Below, piece by piece: positions 47,297 through 59,260 of a stretch of DNA of 64,000 nucleotides. Where the stretch lies: the NCBI GenBank assembly GCA_038049695.1, contig CP142456.1, forward strand, positions 67,173,922 through 67,237,921, given 5' to 3'. Made by a program: the position numbers and the translations under genes. The notes under the pieces were generated by a model, which searched no databases, was not told the DNA's origin, and saw nothing but the letters and a program-made list of their open reading frames with translations. The stretch comes from Cinnamomum chago. Its lineage: Eukaryota > Streptophyta > Magnoliopsida > Laurales > Lauraceae. Within the stretch, counting starts at the first letter, position 1, and each line of letters begins with the position of its first letter.

Positions 47297-48640
47297 CTAA
47301 CAACAATGGCCCGTGCTTAGCCCAGGCTCAATAATAAAAATGTATTTAATTTTATTGATTTCTTTAAGATATTATCGATAAATAATACAGCAAAATAAAT
47401 ATATTATTTAATAAAAAGAGTAAATTAATTTATTTATAAAATTTAGATTGGAATATTATTGTCATCATACTTTGAAATTGCATAAAAAAGAACTATATAA
47501 AAGAGAAGAATGATGGTGATAATTTTAAATATATAAATATATATCAATTACATGGAAAGTTTCCCACCTTCTCTTTAGCTCCACACTATTGTCGCAAGTT
47601 TTTTTTTTCGATAATATTGTCATTTTCTTATTAATTATGAAACTTATTATTTTTGCTGATCAATTCCATATATTATATATTCATTTGAGTTAAGTTTTAT
47701 TGTAAAATGGTTGTCATAGAAAATTAATAACTATATAGGAAATCATATAAAATAGTTATTTCAAAAGTTTGATCATCTATGGTTGAAGTACAATGCATAA
47801 GTATGTAAATAATAACAACAGTATTTATATGGGTCATTATTTTAAAAATATAGTTATTTTTATAAATATCTCGTAGATAAATTCTAACTCTCGGTCGATA
47901 TTCCAAACTGGGGCTGGGTCCATTCCTCATTAACTAATTTTAAGTTTTTGTTGATAATTATTAACAAAAAGATGCTTTGTGGTGTAGTGGTTGACTTGTT
48001 CCTTTGAAATCCATATTGTCTTGAGTTCGAGTATTAACACATACCATGATCAATTTTTACCATGTCATTAAAAATACATGGGTCAAGTTGCATCCGACAA
48101 GTGTACTTTATTTCTGACCCGACCTGACCCGTTTGCTAGGGTCAAAATAAATTAAATTGGTAAATTGGATGAGTCAAAATCAATTGAAGCGAATTGGTGG
48201 TTCCAATTCCCCTTCAAATGACATGAAGGGATTCATTTGGTATGAGCTAAAAGTAGGCCCCATTTAATATATATATATATATATAAGACATATAAAGTGT
48301 ATAGTTCTTGAGATTATTTTGGTCAAAGTAAAAGTTATATAATTGTAGAGAGTATATCGATTATAATTTCAAATTGCCGAGTGAGATGGACGTGGATTTC
48401 TTTTTTAATCAAGAAAGAGATGTTTCTCCTTTTTATCTATTTTGATTAATTTTTATCATATCATTAAAAATACACGGGTCAGGTTGCGTCCAACAAGTGT
48501 GCTTTATCTCTGGTCCGACCTGACCCGTTTGCTAGGGTCAAAATAAATTAAATTGGTAAATTGGATGAGTCAAAATCAATTGAAGCAAATTGGAACTGAT
48601 TTCAATTCGAAACCACTTTGCTTCATATATAATAATTGAA
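47297..48640 (-). mobile_element. Helitron-like repeat unit D (deleted)
   Basis: The left end sits at the same spot as unit A (CATTTTCTACTA). On the minus strand: CCTGGGC TAA GCACGGG hairpin with one mismatch, then an ATTGTTGTTAG tail followed by T. After 250 bp it joins the repeat body at 47546 (ATTACATGGAAAGTTTCCC), so most of the 3' half is deleted. A direct duplication (48078-48198 and 48470-48594) brackets about 270 bp of other DNA with (AT)n. Confidence 0.5.
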
Positions 48641-49788
48641 GGAGAAATTAATTGATAATCATTTTTTGGGAAATAACAAGCCTCCAAGACCCAAGCTCTA
48701 TATTTTCTGTCCTTTTTTTGTTTACCCCTTTTGCTTGATATTAATTTAATCCTTATCTTCAAAACATAAATCGTGAAAAAAAGAAAGTAACTTGAATAAA
48801 AATTATAAAATTTGACTAAAAACATATCATTTCAGAATAATATTCAAAATATCACATAAATATCATATTCGTTTTAATTTTTCACATTATAAAGGGAACG
48901 CACTCATTATCGAAGTTCTGTTATTTTTCAAGTAAATTCAAGGTACGGAGAGAGCGCAATATCTTCCACTGGTTGCGCTACGACCTATGAGTACCCACAC
49001 ATGCATGGAGAGAGAACATGCACGTGAGGAGTGAGTAGTCTCACATGCGAGAAAAGAACATTAATTGCATGCATGGAGAGTAAGAGCTTGCACATGCAAG
49101 GAGTGGGGAGAGATCCCTACTTATCAAGGTTAGAGGCTGGGCTGCCAACCAACTTGCAACTCCTCATTCTAGATGTTACCTCGATCGAAGTGACAATCGA
49201 CATTTGGGTTGAAATTGTGCTAATGACATTAATACATGAATTAGTTCATCATATTAGCCGTATCATTTCATTTCAGTTTCATTCAAACATACTACCATTA
49301 ATAGAGGGGAAATTTTGATCTAGCAGTGTGAATTGAAAGGAGGTCTCCACGACTCCACAGTTGAAATCCATGACTCCACAGTTGAAATCCATCAGAAATT
49401 TACATCTTTGTTGTGTCCTGTTACACATGAGACTCTCTTTTAATTACTAATTTCTTTTGGACCCACAAAGAATGCACAAGATGAGTATAGCAGAGCACAA
49501 AAAGACCAGGTTTAGTATAGGTCAGGATAAATGTGTATCCGCCCCAACTCGCAACTGCCTTGCTTTATTGGGTTTACAAGTTTATAATACCCATTAGTTT
49601 TTAATTCAAATGAGCACCATCTGTGCGCACTTATTTTTACGATTACATGGGATGCTCATATATGATCAATCCAACCATCTCTCACTGTCAAAACCCTTCC
49701 ATCCACGCACAAACTACACACCTACCCCCCGCCAAAAAATATATATGTATCATATCTTGCGAATTTGGTATTCTAACTCCTTCAAATG
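48641..49788. other. Non-coding duplicated DNA
   Basis: Collinear with 23305-24434. A 22-bp local duplication (GACTCCACAGTTGAAATCCA) is at 49351-49392. No gene seen. Confidence 0.5.
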
Positions 49789-49970
49789 TTATCCCGAGGG
49801 TTAGCTTAGTTGGCCTAGGACCACAGTTTGCACCCGAAGGTTGTGGGTTCGTAACTACATGACCACACTAGGGATACAAGGGAATTTTACCCAGCTTTCT
49901 CTCTTGAGCCTATAGGGATTATTCTAGCCCAAAAAGCTAGCAACCCTGCATTATCAAAAAAAAAAAAAAA
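49789..49970 (+). mobile_element. tRNA-derived SINE, copy 2
   Basis: A box TAGCTTAGTTGG, B box GGTTCGTAACT, poly-A at the end. Target duplication AACTCCTTCAAATG (49775-49788) and AACTCCTCCAAATG (49971-49984). Partner of 24435-24620. Confidence 0.8.
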
Positions 49971-49984
49971 AACTCCTCCAAATG

Positions 49985-52719
49985 TCTAATACCAACAGTA
50001 TGATGCAAGTTTGGTGCACTTTACTTTATTAATAACTATGTAAATTGGCTGTAACCAGGGAAGAGTAGGTCAGGACAGGTCCAAAACAAGCCTCCAAAAC
50101 CAAATCCGAGTCCAGTCAAATCTAAACGTACTCTCAACCTGATAAATCAACTATGAAACCCACTTCCATCCCTTAATCACTGACCTCATGGTACGTCATT
50201 TTCTTATCTTGTAATTGAATTCCAAAACCATCTTAGTATCTTACTCTTTCCCATTTGTCTTTTGCTTCTGTGCTAAGGAAGCCTTGAAAGAAATGTCTCT
50301 TTATTCTTTACTTTGGAAAAGAGTGTGGAACAAAAATAAAGAGAGGTTTTTGCATATGCATCCACTTATTTCTAACTATTTGTGATAGAGCCCTTTAAGA
50401 AATTGACGACGGTAAAAAAAAAATAAAATGCAAAATGTAGGGGGCCACAGTCCCTAATGATGAAGTTATAGTGGGGCCTATAAGCGATTGCAAACAGTGG
50501 GCTCACCAATATGGTCATTAAACAATATCAATACATGGTGGAACCACCAACAACACATAATCACCATCCATCACACATCTTAAAGAGCACAACTGATAGT
50601 GGATGGATAGACAATGTGGGGGTGGGGGGTTATTGTCTTGAACATTTTGGTACGTCCCACCCAAAATGATAAGAATTTTTTTAATAAATTTTCTTTTTCA
50701 TAAAGATCTTTTCTCTTTAAAATAATTAATGATATCTGAGACTCTTATAGCCATGTAGAATTTGCTTGCAAACCTGTTGGAAAAAAACTTGGCAGGTGAT
50801 CAAAAAAGGGTTTTTGAAACATTTCAAGACAAGACAGATCATTTTACAGTTAATAGTTTTTTAAGGGTTTTTTTTTTAACAATTGAATAAAGCTCCATGG
50901 GTGTATGAAAGAAGAAAAATCCAAATAAGATTTGACATTGTATAATATTTTTTATACATCCCCACAGCTTATGTATGGTTGCTCCAATAAAGACTCTCTC
51001 AGTAAACAAATAATAATTAGAAGACTATCCTGCATATGATTCTTGGTGTTTGACTGTTCAAGTTTTATGTAACTTGATTTACAGCATCCAAATAAAGTCA
51101 TGGAAAAATTCAATCCATATGACGTATTGAAATATTTGGTCTTTATCTTTTCTTCCCCAGCTTCTAGTTTCTAGATGCATGATGTGGAGCAGTGTGCATA
51201 GCCACCAATGGTACAAGAGAGAAATCTAGAAGCTATCCCCAACCAATATTATAAACTTTATGAAGAGTCTAGGGGTATAAACCAGTCGAATGAGGGGTAG
51301 ACCCAGAAATTCTTCTTTCGGGAGGCCACTATATAGAAAAGATTTCTTGAGAGGGCCGCATAAAAAAAAACGTGTAGTTTCTAAAATATATAATTTCGTT
51401 TTGAAATTTTTTGAAGGGGAGCTATAGGTGAGAAATTATAAAATTTGCTAAAACTTAAAGGAGTTTCTGAAAAGAAAAAAAATGGGGCGGGTTCTGCCAA
51501 AAGTGCAGATGTGGTAAAATCCTTGTTTGTATAGCATGAGGAAAAACATAAGTGGGAGAGGGAGTGCAGAAAAAAATACCCCTTTTTTTTTAAAAAGGTT
51601 TTACTACACTACAATTTATCACTTTGTAGTGCAAAAACGAAAAAAAAAAAGAAAAAAGAAAAAGAGAGAGGCATGCGGAGGAGCAAAAGTTAAGTGGTCT
51701 CACATTATGGGTTTACTTCACTCTACTTTTTCATCTAAACTCACATGCCTACTTTTGCTACTTCTTGTCCTAAACCAACTGTAGGTAAGGGAATAGTAAG
51801 GAATTTTGCCTTGTTGGGCTAGTAAAGTGGCAAATTGTAACAACCCTAAAATGGAATTTGGATAAGAGAGATGCAAATTTAAGAAACAAGTATATTTGAA
51901 TTTGTTTGCGTCAGATGGGAATCAACCATTTTTTGGTAAAGCAAAAGGGAAAATATTCTGTGGGGGATATATCAGTACTCCATTAATATATCGGTTTGTT
52001 TCATCCCCTTTTTACTAAATTAAAAAGCTTCCCTGAACAATCATAAAATAAATATTTATAAATCTTCACTTCTTTTAATTACTTTTAGAGTGCATGTTTT
52101 TGACGTCAATAAAATAACAAAATAGACAATTTAATTTTCAAACTAAACACATTAGCAAACCTTCTATTGATGTTAACACTACATGATTTGGGCCATATTT
52201 TACAACCATAATCCAAACCTAACTCAAAAATAAGAAAGATTAACCCGAACCCTAAATTACCAGGTTGGATTGGGTTAGTTTGACATGTTACAGCACAATG
52301 AGTCGAGATAGACCAGGTTTATATTTGGGTTGGTGGATTGAATTGCAAGTTTTAACTAACCTGACCCAACCAATTTCTTTAGGTTTGGAAATGTTAGCCC
52401 GAACCCAATTTGGAACTAGTCGAACAAACCTTGAATTACTTGGTCGAATTTGGTTTGGATCTTCAGGTTGCATAAAAGATGCCACCGAATCAAAGGCAAA
52501 AATCATTGGATACTTGTATTTCTGAGAACTTCTACTCACCTGCAGCCTACAGGGCTAGAACATGGTTAGATGCATTGTTAACCTTTGTTTGTTGTATACG
52601 TTTCTTCTTTATTCCTGCTTTTAATATCTAGTCAATGGCCCTAAGATTAATCTAATGTTGGTTATACCTATTAATCCACCCTCATGGAAAAAGTGGTGAT
52701 GGCATAAATTCTAAGAAAG
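49985..52719. other. Non-coding duplicated DNA upstream of RING-H2 gene
   Basis: Collinear with 24640-27412. It may hold distal regulatory sequence of the RING-H2 gene. No gene seen. Confidence 0.5.
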
Positions 52720-52779
52720 GTGGGAATTGAGGCAGTCTTACATACCCCCCTCTTCTCTCTCATCCAACCCTCAAACTGC

Positions 52780-52805
52780 TCATATATAATTACATATATA
52801 TACCC
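52780..52805 (+). promoter_or_regulatory. TATA region of RING-H2 gene
   Basis: CATATATAATT and CATATATATACC 115-140 bp before the start codon, followed by a CT-rich leader. Conserved in copy 1. Confidence 0.55.
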
Positions 52806-52919
52806 CCTCTGCTCTCTCTACCCCTTCTTCAATCAGCAAAAAACACAATCTCCTCCTTTTCCTTCTCCTATCAACCACTTTCTCCTCCTTCTCTCAATTC
52901 TCTAGCTTCTTAATCCATC

Positions 52920-53438
52920 ATGGGTTTCCCTTGTAATTCTTATGGGGTTGTAATGTTTGAACCTTTAGTATATGTACTGAATTTCTTAGATCATGTACTT
53001 CTCTTGGTTAAACTGGCATTCTTTTATCTGGGTCTGTTTGATCTAACTGGTCTGGCACCTCCTGTGGATGATCACGCGGATCGTGTGGCTGTCGTGAATC
53101 GCCCGGCTCCACCATCACCACCAATCACTTCCAAGTTGATCAAGAAGAGCCTCCCAGTAGTAGAATTCGCAGCGTTTGCAGAGAGATCAGGGAGATACAA
53201 AGAGGACAACCAGAACCAGGTATGTGTAGTCTGCTTGGGTTGTCTAGAGAGGGACCATCAGATCAGAGAGTTGAGCAACTGTTCACATGTTTTCCATTCT
53301 GGGTGCCTGGATAAGTGGGTGGACCATGGTCAAATGACATGCCCCATGTGTAGATCCAAGCTACTGCCTGAAGGATATGAGAGAAAATACTATATGAGAA
53401 TGTGGATTGCAAGAAGATTTTCATATTTCCTGGGCTAA
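52920..53438 (+). CDS. RING-H2 E3 ubiquitin ligase, BRH1/RHA-type, 172 aa
   Basis: Single exon. Residues 11-45 are hydrophobic (VMFEPLVYVLNFLDHVLLLVK, then FFYLGLF), a likely membrane-anchoring N-terminus. A Pro-rich linker (RPAPPSPPI, 61-69) follows. The RING-H2 domain spans residues 102-144: C102, C105, C121, H123, H126, C129, C141, C144, a complete C3H2C3 zinc-binding set. The tail (MRMWIARRFSYFLG) is basic and hydrophobic. Length, MGFP start and RING spacing fit the small plant RING-H2 family that includes brassinosteroid-responsive BRH1 and RHA proteins. These bind an E2 and pass ubiquitin to targets. ATG choice is supported by the TATA box and leader. The tandem copy at 27622 lost its coding part. 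Confidence 0.9.
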   Translation: MGFPCNSYGVVMFEPLVYVLNFLDHVLLLVKLAFFYLGLFDLTGLAPPVDDHADRVAVVNRPAPPSPPITSKLIKKSLPVVEFAAFAERSGRYKEDNQNQVCVVCLGCLERDHQIRELSNCSHVFHSGCLDKWVDHGQMTCPMCRSKLLPEGYERKYYMRMWIARRFSYFLG

Positions 53439-55072
53439 TGGTTGGTGAGCTTTCAAAAGTAAGTTCTTAGCATCACAGGGCTAATGTTTTGCAGTGATTG
53501 TGGTTTGGAGTATGGTGAGTGAGATAGTAGGCAATGAGATGTGTATACAATTTTATTTCTTAGACAGCTTGCAAGGATAGGTATAACTGGATATCTGATT
53601 GAGATCTTCTATTGGCACCGGAGATTTTACTCTCCCCACCGTTTCCAATAGAAGCTCTCTAAATCTCTTGTAGTAGGCAAAGGCCTCTTCATGCCTTATT
53701 GACAAATAAATCATATTTCCAAGTTGGCTTTGGAAGTCTTGCCATTTCTTATCTGTTCATGTGTGATTCAATGTTTGGTAACCAACTCCAACACAGCAAA
53801 GCCTGATTCGAGTCAGACAGGTTGCACCAAGGACTTGGAAGACACCGAAACTAGAAAGACCCTGGCTGAATTGGCTTTGTCTTGACAGGTTTTAAAATTC
53901 AATCTAGTGGAGCTAAGCTTGGCCATCACTTATAAAACCACAGTTCAGAAACTTCAAAAAACACGGCTACACCATTGGACTGAGTTGATTCGAAGACTTG
54001 GCCAAGTGTTCAATAAAAAAAGGTCCTCTCTATATTATTTCTAATGGTTTTTCCCAATTTTTCTAATGACAAGTCAATGTGTCCATAAATATATTACAAA
54101 GGACTAGCTAGCGACAACTCCTCCTACCCAAAAGCAGTACGCAAACTAACTACGCCAAAGTCGTTGGAGATTGACATGTTAGAGAGATAATATTGAGTTG
54201 TTAGGATCTAATTGGCTAGAGATTATAGATAGGTTTGATACAATATTATTTGAGACTTGTTATGCTATCAAAGCCGCGGACAAGTGGTGACCTTGCAATT
54301 AAGCCGGCCTCCATCATAATGATAATCTAGTAATAGATGGTGATCGCCAGCAAGGCATCATAATTGTTTTAGCCAAACATCTGCCATTTGATTTTTAGTG
54401 ATCAAATAATTATTATTTTTCATGTTAACAATTCAATACTATTCTAAATTTATCAAAAGTATATGGTGTCCTATCAGAAAGGAGAGAAGATAGGCCTAAT
54501 GGGGGCATAAATGAGTCTTGGGTGAGTTAACAAAGTCTTTAGCAAGTTTTGGCCGAATTAAGCGAGTCTTGGGTGAGTCAACTAAGTCTTTAGCAAGTTT
54601 TGGCTGAATTAAGCGAGTCTTTCCCAACTTTAGCCAAGTCTAGCCAATTCTTGTCAAGGACCATGTTTCTCATTATGTCCTCGGTTTTTCAACAAAGTTT
54701 TAAAAATTGTAATAAAAACCTAGCACATTTACGATCTGCCATCATGAGTCTTTGGTCCAACCTTGATGACCATAAACTAAGACTCATTCCTCTGTTCAAG
54801 AAAAACTCAATGCTCTCAATAACTTCTCCCAAAACACCTAATTTGACCTTTGAAAAAATTATATAGGCCATGTTTGTTTGCATTAAAAGACATAGAAATT
54901 GAATACAGAGTGTGGTTGAAATTGAAAATCAGAGGTGAACTTTAAAAAGTGAGTATCAAGTAGCATCTTATTTTGATTCTATTTCTCTAAAAAAAAAGGT
55001 TAATTGATGTTCATTTTTTGGAATTCACTTTTATTGTTCACCACCCTTTGTATTTTAATGAAAACAACCAAT
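53439..55072. other. Non-coding DNA downstream of RING-H2 gene
   Basis: Holds the 3' UTR (probably to about 53600) and a 51-bp tandem repeat. No other gene recognised. Confidence 0.45.
54513..54614. repeat. 51-bp tandem repeat, two copies plus a stub
   Basis: Two head-to-tail units starting GAGTCTTGGGTGAGT at 54513 and 54564, with few changes. A third start (GAGTCTTTCCC) is at 54615. Confidence 0.75.
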
Positions 55073-55589
55073 CCTATATACATGGGCGGACACACATATA
55101 GGGGTCTGGGGGCTGAAGCCCCCACCCAAATGGCAAAATGTCCATAAGGTCCCTAATGCCCCAACTAGTCCCACTCCCATTTAAAAAACTGTCCAGCCCC
55201 CATCTATTTCCCCAAACTCTCTCTCCTTCTAAAAAATCCCTAAACCGATTAACACCTTTCTTTTGGCCACTTTTTTTTATTTAGATATATACAATGGCTA
55301 AAAGTGGACCAATGATAGTCTTGGGTTCATTCATTTCAAAAGGAGAGCTTCATTTTAGCGTTGGCTCTTTATCTCATATGGTGTTGTTAAAAACTAGTAT
55401 GATTTTTTTAAGGGGGCTTTGGTAAGAGATCTCTTAAAGCATGACTTTAAGGCAAAAAGTCCACAATCTTTTTTGATAGGTCATTTTTTTCAAATTTGAA
55501 GACCTAAAATGTCTAATTTACCCTTTCTTGAAAATCATATCCACGATTAGCGGAATATGCCATTAATAATGGTCAACTACCATTTAATT

Positions 55590-56100
55590 GGCCAAATAAA
55601 TTTCAAAAAATGAAAATAAACTTCAAAAGATACAAATAAATTTCAAATAATGTAAATAAATTTCAAAAGATGAAAATAAATTTCAAAATACGTAAATAAA
55701 ATTAAAAAACACAAATAAATTTGAAAAATACAAATAAATTTGAAAGATCGCAAATAAATTTAAAAACATGCAATAATTTTAAAAAATGCAATAAATTTCA
55801 AAAGAACACAAAGAAATTTAAAAAGGTGCAAATAAATTTCAAAAGATCCAAATAAATTTCAAAAAATATAAATAAATTTCAAAGATGAAAATCAATTTCA
55901 AAAGATCCAAATAAATTTTTAAAAAATGAAAATAAATTTCAAAAGACGTAAATAAAATTAAAAAACGTAAATAAATTTAAAAAAACGCAAATATATTTGT
56001 CAAAACTAAGATAAATCAATTTTTCAAATTTCAGAAAAATTTGCCAAACACTCGAGTATTTTTGCCAAAACTCAATTAAATTTATTTCAAAAAATACAAA
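55590..56100. repeat. AT-rich short tandem repeats in hAT arm
   Basis: About 25 imperfect copies of a 17-18-bp unit, AAATAAATTTCAAAAGA-like, with drifting spacing. Possibly the subterminal repeat array of the hAT element. Confidence 0.7.
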
Positions 56101-57558
56101 TAAATTTCAAAATAACAGCCTGAGTTTAGTTCAAAAATTCAATTAAAATCTGCCAAATGGAGATAAATTTATCAGAAACTCAGCTATATTTTTCAAAACC
56201 TCAAATAAATTTGCCAAAAACTCAGATAGAATTGTCCAGAACTCAGATAATTTTTTTCCAGAACTTAGATAACACTACAAGAAATTTAGGCTGTTGTGAC
56301 GAAATCTGAAGACGAATTTTTTTTTTGTCTTAAAAGAACACCCAAAGGGGACGAAATATAAATTTTGTCGTCTATTTTCATTTTTTTCAAAAGTATTGGA
56401 GACGAAAACAAAATTTCGTCTACAAAAATATGGCGCCAACTTGTTTTGTGTTGGCGCCAATTATTTTAGCTCATTAGAGACGAAAACTGTTGTCACAAAA
56501 TATAATTTTTTTTTGCGACGAACGTAATTCGTCACCAATAAGGATAAGTTATGGAAGACGAACATATTTCGTCACCAAAATAAGGCGCCAATTTCATTTG
56601 CTTTTGGCGCAAATTATTTTAGCTCATTGGAGACGAACATTTTTGTCACAAAATATAATTTGTTTTTGTGACGAACTTAATTCGTCACTAATAAGGATAA
56701 GTTATGGAAGACAAAAATATTTCGTCACTAGAATAAGGTGCCAAATTATTTTAGCTCATTGGAGACGAAAATTTTTGTCACAAAATATAATTTGTTTTGC
56801 GACGAACGTAATTCGTCACCAATAAAGATAAGTTATAGACAACGAACATATTTCGTCACCAAAATAAGACGCTAATTTCATTTGCTTTGGCGCGAATTAT
56901 TTTAGCTCATTGGAGACGAAAATTTTTGTCACAAAATATAATTTGTTTTTGTGACGAACATAATTCGTCACTATTAAGGATAAGTTATGTAAGACGAAAA
57001 TATTTGGTCACCAAAATAAGGCACCAATTTCGTTCGCACTTGAGCCTATTCATCTCTTACAATTATTGCTTTGGAAAAGCCTTTAAAATGACTAAAATGG
57101 GCCCCCAAGGCCCTAACATCCATCCCCCTCCCCCACCCCCACCCCAATCCAACGCCTCTTTTCCAAAACCCATTTCCCCCTTTGTCCCTCCATCTATCTC
57201 GGTCTCTTTTTTCCAAAACCCTTTTCCCCCTTTTCCAAAACCCTTTTCCAGAAGAGGAGAGAAGAACCATTTTCCCCATTTTCCAAAATCCTTTTCCAAC
57301 ATCTCCCACCCATCATCTCAATTAAGCAACAGCCCCATGGCTCATTGACCCCCATCAATCATCATCACCCTCCATCAACACACGCAGTGCAGACCCATCC
57401 CTGATCGGTGATCCCTCTCATCTCTACTTCTCTCAGTCTCTCTCGCCTAGAATTCGCAGATGCAGCCACCATCACCAATCACCATCATTTGTGCCCATTC
57501 TCCTCCATCCAGGAGTCTGCCACCGCCAGGTACACCTACCTCTCTGAGTCTCTGCTAC

Positions 57559-59260
57559 TGTGAGAACTTGGTCCGGGCAGTACCCTTAACCACGAGGCGT
57601 AGCGTGTCAATCACGGGCTTCAAACGGTGAGTCTCCGTTAGCCCACATTAGAAATATTCAAGTCCTGACCTAGGACTTATAAGTCAAACCCTGTATTAAC
57701 TTAGCGTGAGGTTTTTTAAAACCATGCGTCCTCAGAAATCGTAAGAACTTCGAATTTAAGCGTGCTCGGGCGGGTGCAGTATTAGGATGGGTGACCTCCT
57801 GGGAAGTCCTCGCGTGTGCACGTGGGCCAAAGCGGACAATTTCATGTTGAGTTGGGCGGGGCTGTGACAGTTGGTATTAGAGCCGAGGACGACTCTATTT
57901 CTAGTGGGGGAGAATGTGAGATCTTGGTCTGGACGGTACCCTTAACAACTAGGCGTAGCGTGTCAATCACGAGCTTCAAACGGCGAGTCTACGATAGCTT
58001 GCATCGGAAATATCCAAGTCCTGACCATGGGCTTATAAGTTAAACCCCGTATTAACTTAGCATGAGGCTTTTTAAAACTGTGCGGCCCCGAAAATCGTAA
58101 GAACTTCGAAGTTAATCGTGCTTGGGCGGGATCAGTACTAGGATGGTTGACCTCCTGGGAAGTCCTCGCACGTACACGTGGGCCAAAACGGACAATTTCA
58201 TGCTGAGTTGGGCTGGGCTGTGACAGTTGGTATCAGAGCTGAGGACGACTCGATCTATTTCTAGTGGGGGAGAATGTGAGATCTTGATCTGGGTGGTACC
58301 CTTAACAACTGGGCGTAGCGTGTCAATCAAGGGCTTCAAACGGCAAGTCTACGATAGCCTACATCTGAAATATCCAAGTCCTGACCATGGGCTTATAAGT
58401 TAAACCCCGTATTAACTTAGCATGAGGCTTTTTAAAACTGTGCGGCCCCGGAAATCGTAAGAACTTCGAAGTTAATCGTGCTTGGGCGGGATCAGTACTA
58501 GGATGGTTGACCTCCTGGGAAGTCCTCGCACGTACACGTGGGCCAAAGCGGACAATTTCATGCTGAGTTGGGCTGGGCTGTGACAGTTGGTATCAGAGCC
58601 GAGGACGACTCGATCTATTTCTAGTGGGGGAGAATGTGAGATCTTGATCTGGGCGGTACCCTTAACAACTGGGCGTAGCGTTTCAATCAAGGGCTTCAAA
58701 CGGCAAGTCTACGATAGCCTACATCTGAAATATCCAAGTCCTGACCATGGGCTTATAAGTTAAGCCCCGTATTAACTTAGCATGAAGCTTTTTAAAACTG
58801 TGCGGCCCCGGAAATCGTAAGAACTCCGAAGTTAAATGTGCTCGGGCGGGAGCAGTACTAGGATGGTTGACCTCTTGGGAAGTCCTCGCATGTACACGTG
58901 GGCCAAAGCGGACAATTTCATGCTAAGTTGGGCGGGGCTGTGATAGTTGGTATCAGAGCTGAGGACGGCTCTATTTCTAGTGGGGTGAATGTGAGATCCT
59001 GGTCCGGGTGGTACTCTTAACCACGGGGCGTAGCGTATCAACCATGGGCTTTAAACGATGAGTCTCCGTTAGCCCGCATCGGAAATATCCAAGTCTTAAC
59101 CATGGCTTATAAGTCAAACCCCGTATTAACTTAGCATGAAGTCTTCTACAATCGTGCGGCTCCAAAAATCGTAAGAACTCTAAAGTTAAGCCTGCTCAGG
59201 CAGGAGCAGTACTAGGATGGGTGACCTCTTGGGAAGTCCTTGAGTTGAGTTGGGCGGGGT
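57559..59260 (+). mobile_element. Tandem multimer of a Cassandra-type TRIM (5S-bearing LTRs)
   Basis: Five LTR-like units start with TGTGAGA at 57559, 57915, 58275, 58635 and 58990. The first four are 311 bp and end TGTGACA (TGTGATA in the fourth). Between them lie spacers of only 44-49 bp (57870-57914, 58226-58274, 58586-58634, 58946-58989). Each starts TTGGTATCAGAGC (tRNA-Met primer site; TATTAGAGC in the first) and ends with a purine tract such as AGTGGGGGAGAA. Each LTR contains 5S rRNA-like sequence including AGTTAAGCGTGCT and GGATGGGTGACCTCCTGGGA. LTRs with 5S sequence are the hallmark of Cassandra. The fifth unit is shortened after AAGTCCTTGAG and its end is lost. No flanking target duplication found. 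Confidence 0.85.
57740..57815 (+). repeat. 5S rRNA-derived segment in LTR unit 1
   Basis: Reads as the 3' two-thirds of plant 5S rRNA: AGAACTTCGAATTTAAGCG, then GGATGGGTGACCTCCTGGGA and AGTCCTCG, with the A-box, intermediate and C-box regions of the internal pol III promoter recognisable but mutated. Equivalent segments are at about 58097-58170, 58457-58530, 58817-58890 and 59168-59240. Not a working 5S gene: the 5' part is missing. Confidence 0.8.

Noticed and set aside
56490-57040. Frames with repeated HWRRKFLSQNIICF
   Set aside because: Translations of CACTA subterminal repeats, not a protein.
57046-57348. Pro/Phe-rich and Gly/Lys-rich frames on both strands
   Set aside because: Produced by a CCCCTTTTCCAAAACC-type repeat inside the CACTA element.
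57740-59240. 5S rRNA gene cluster
   Set aside because: Only the 3' part of 5S is present in each unit and it lies inside LTR-like repeats with a primer site, so it is 5S-derived and not ribosomal.
57559-59260. CRISPR-like regular repeat array
   Set aside because: Repeat units are 311 bp with 45-bp similar spacers in a plant genome; LTR structure explains it.
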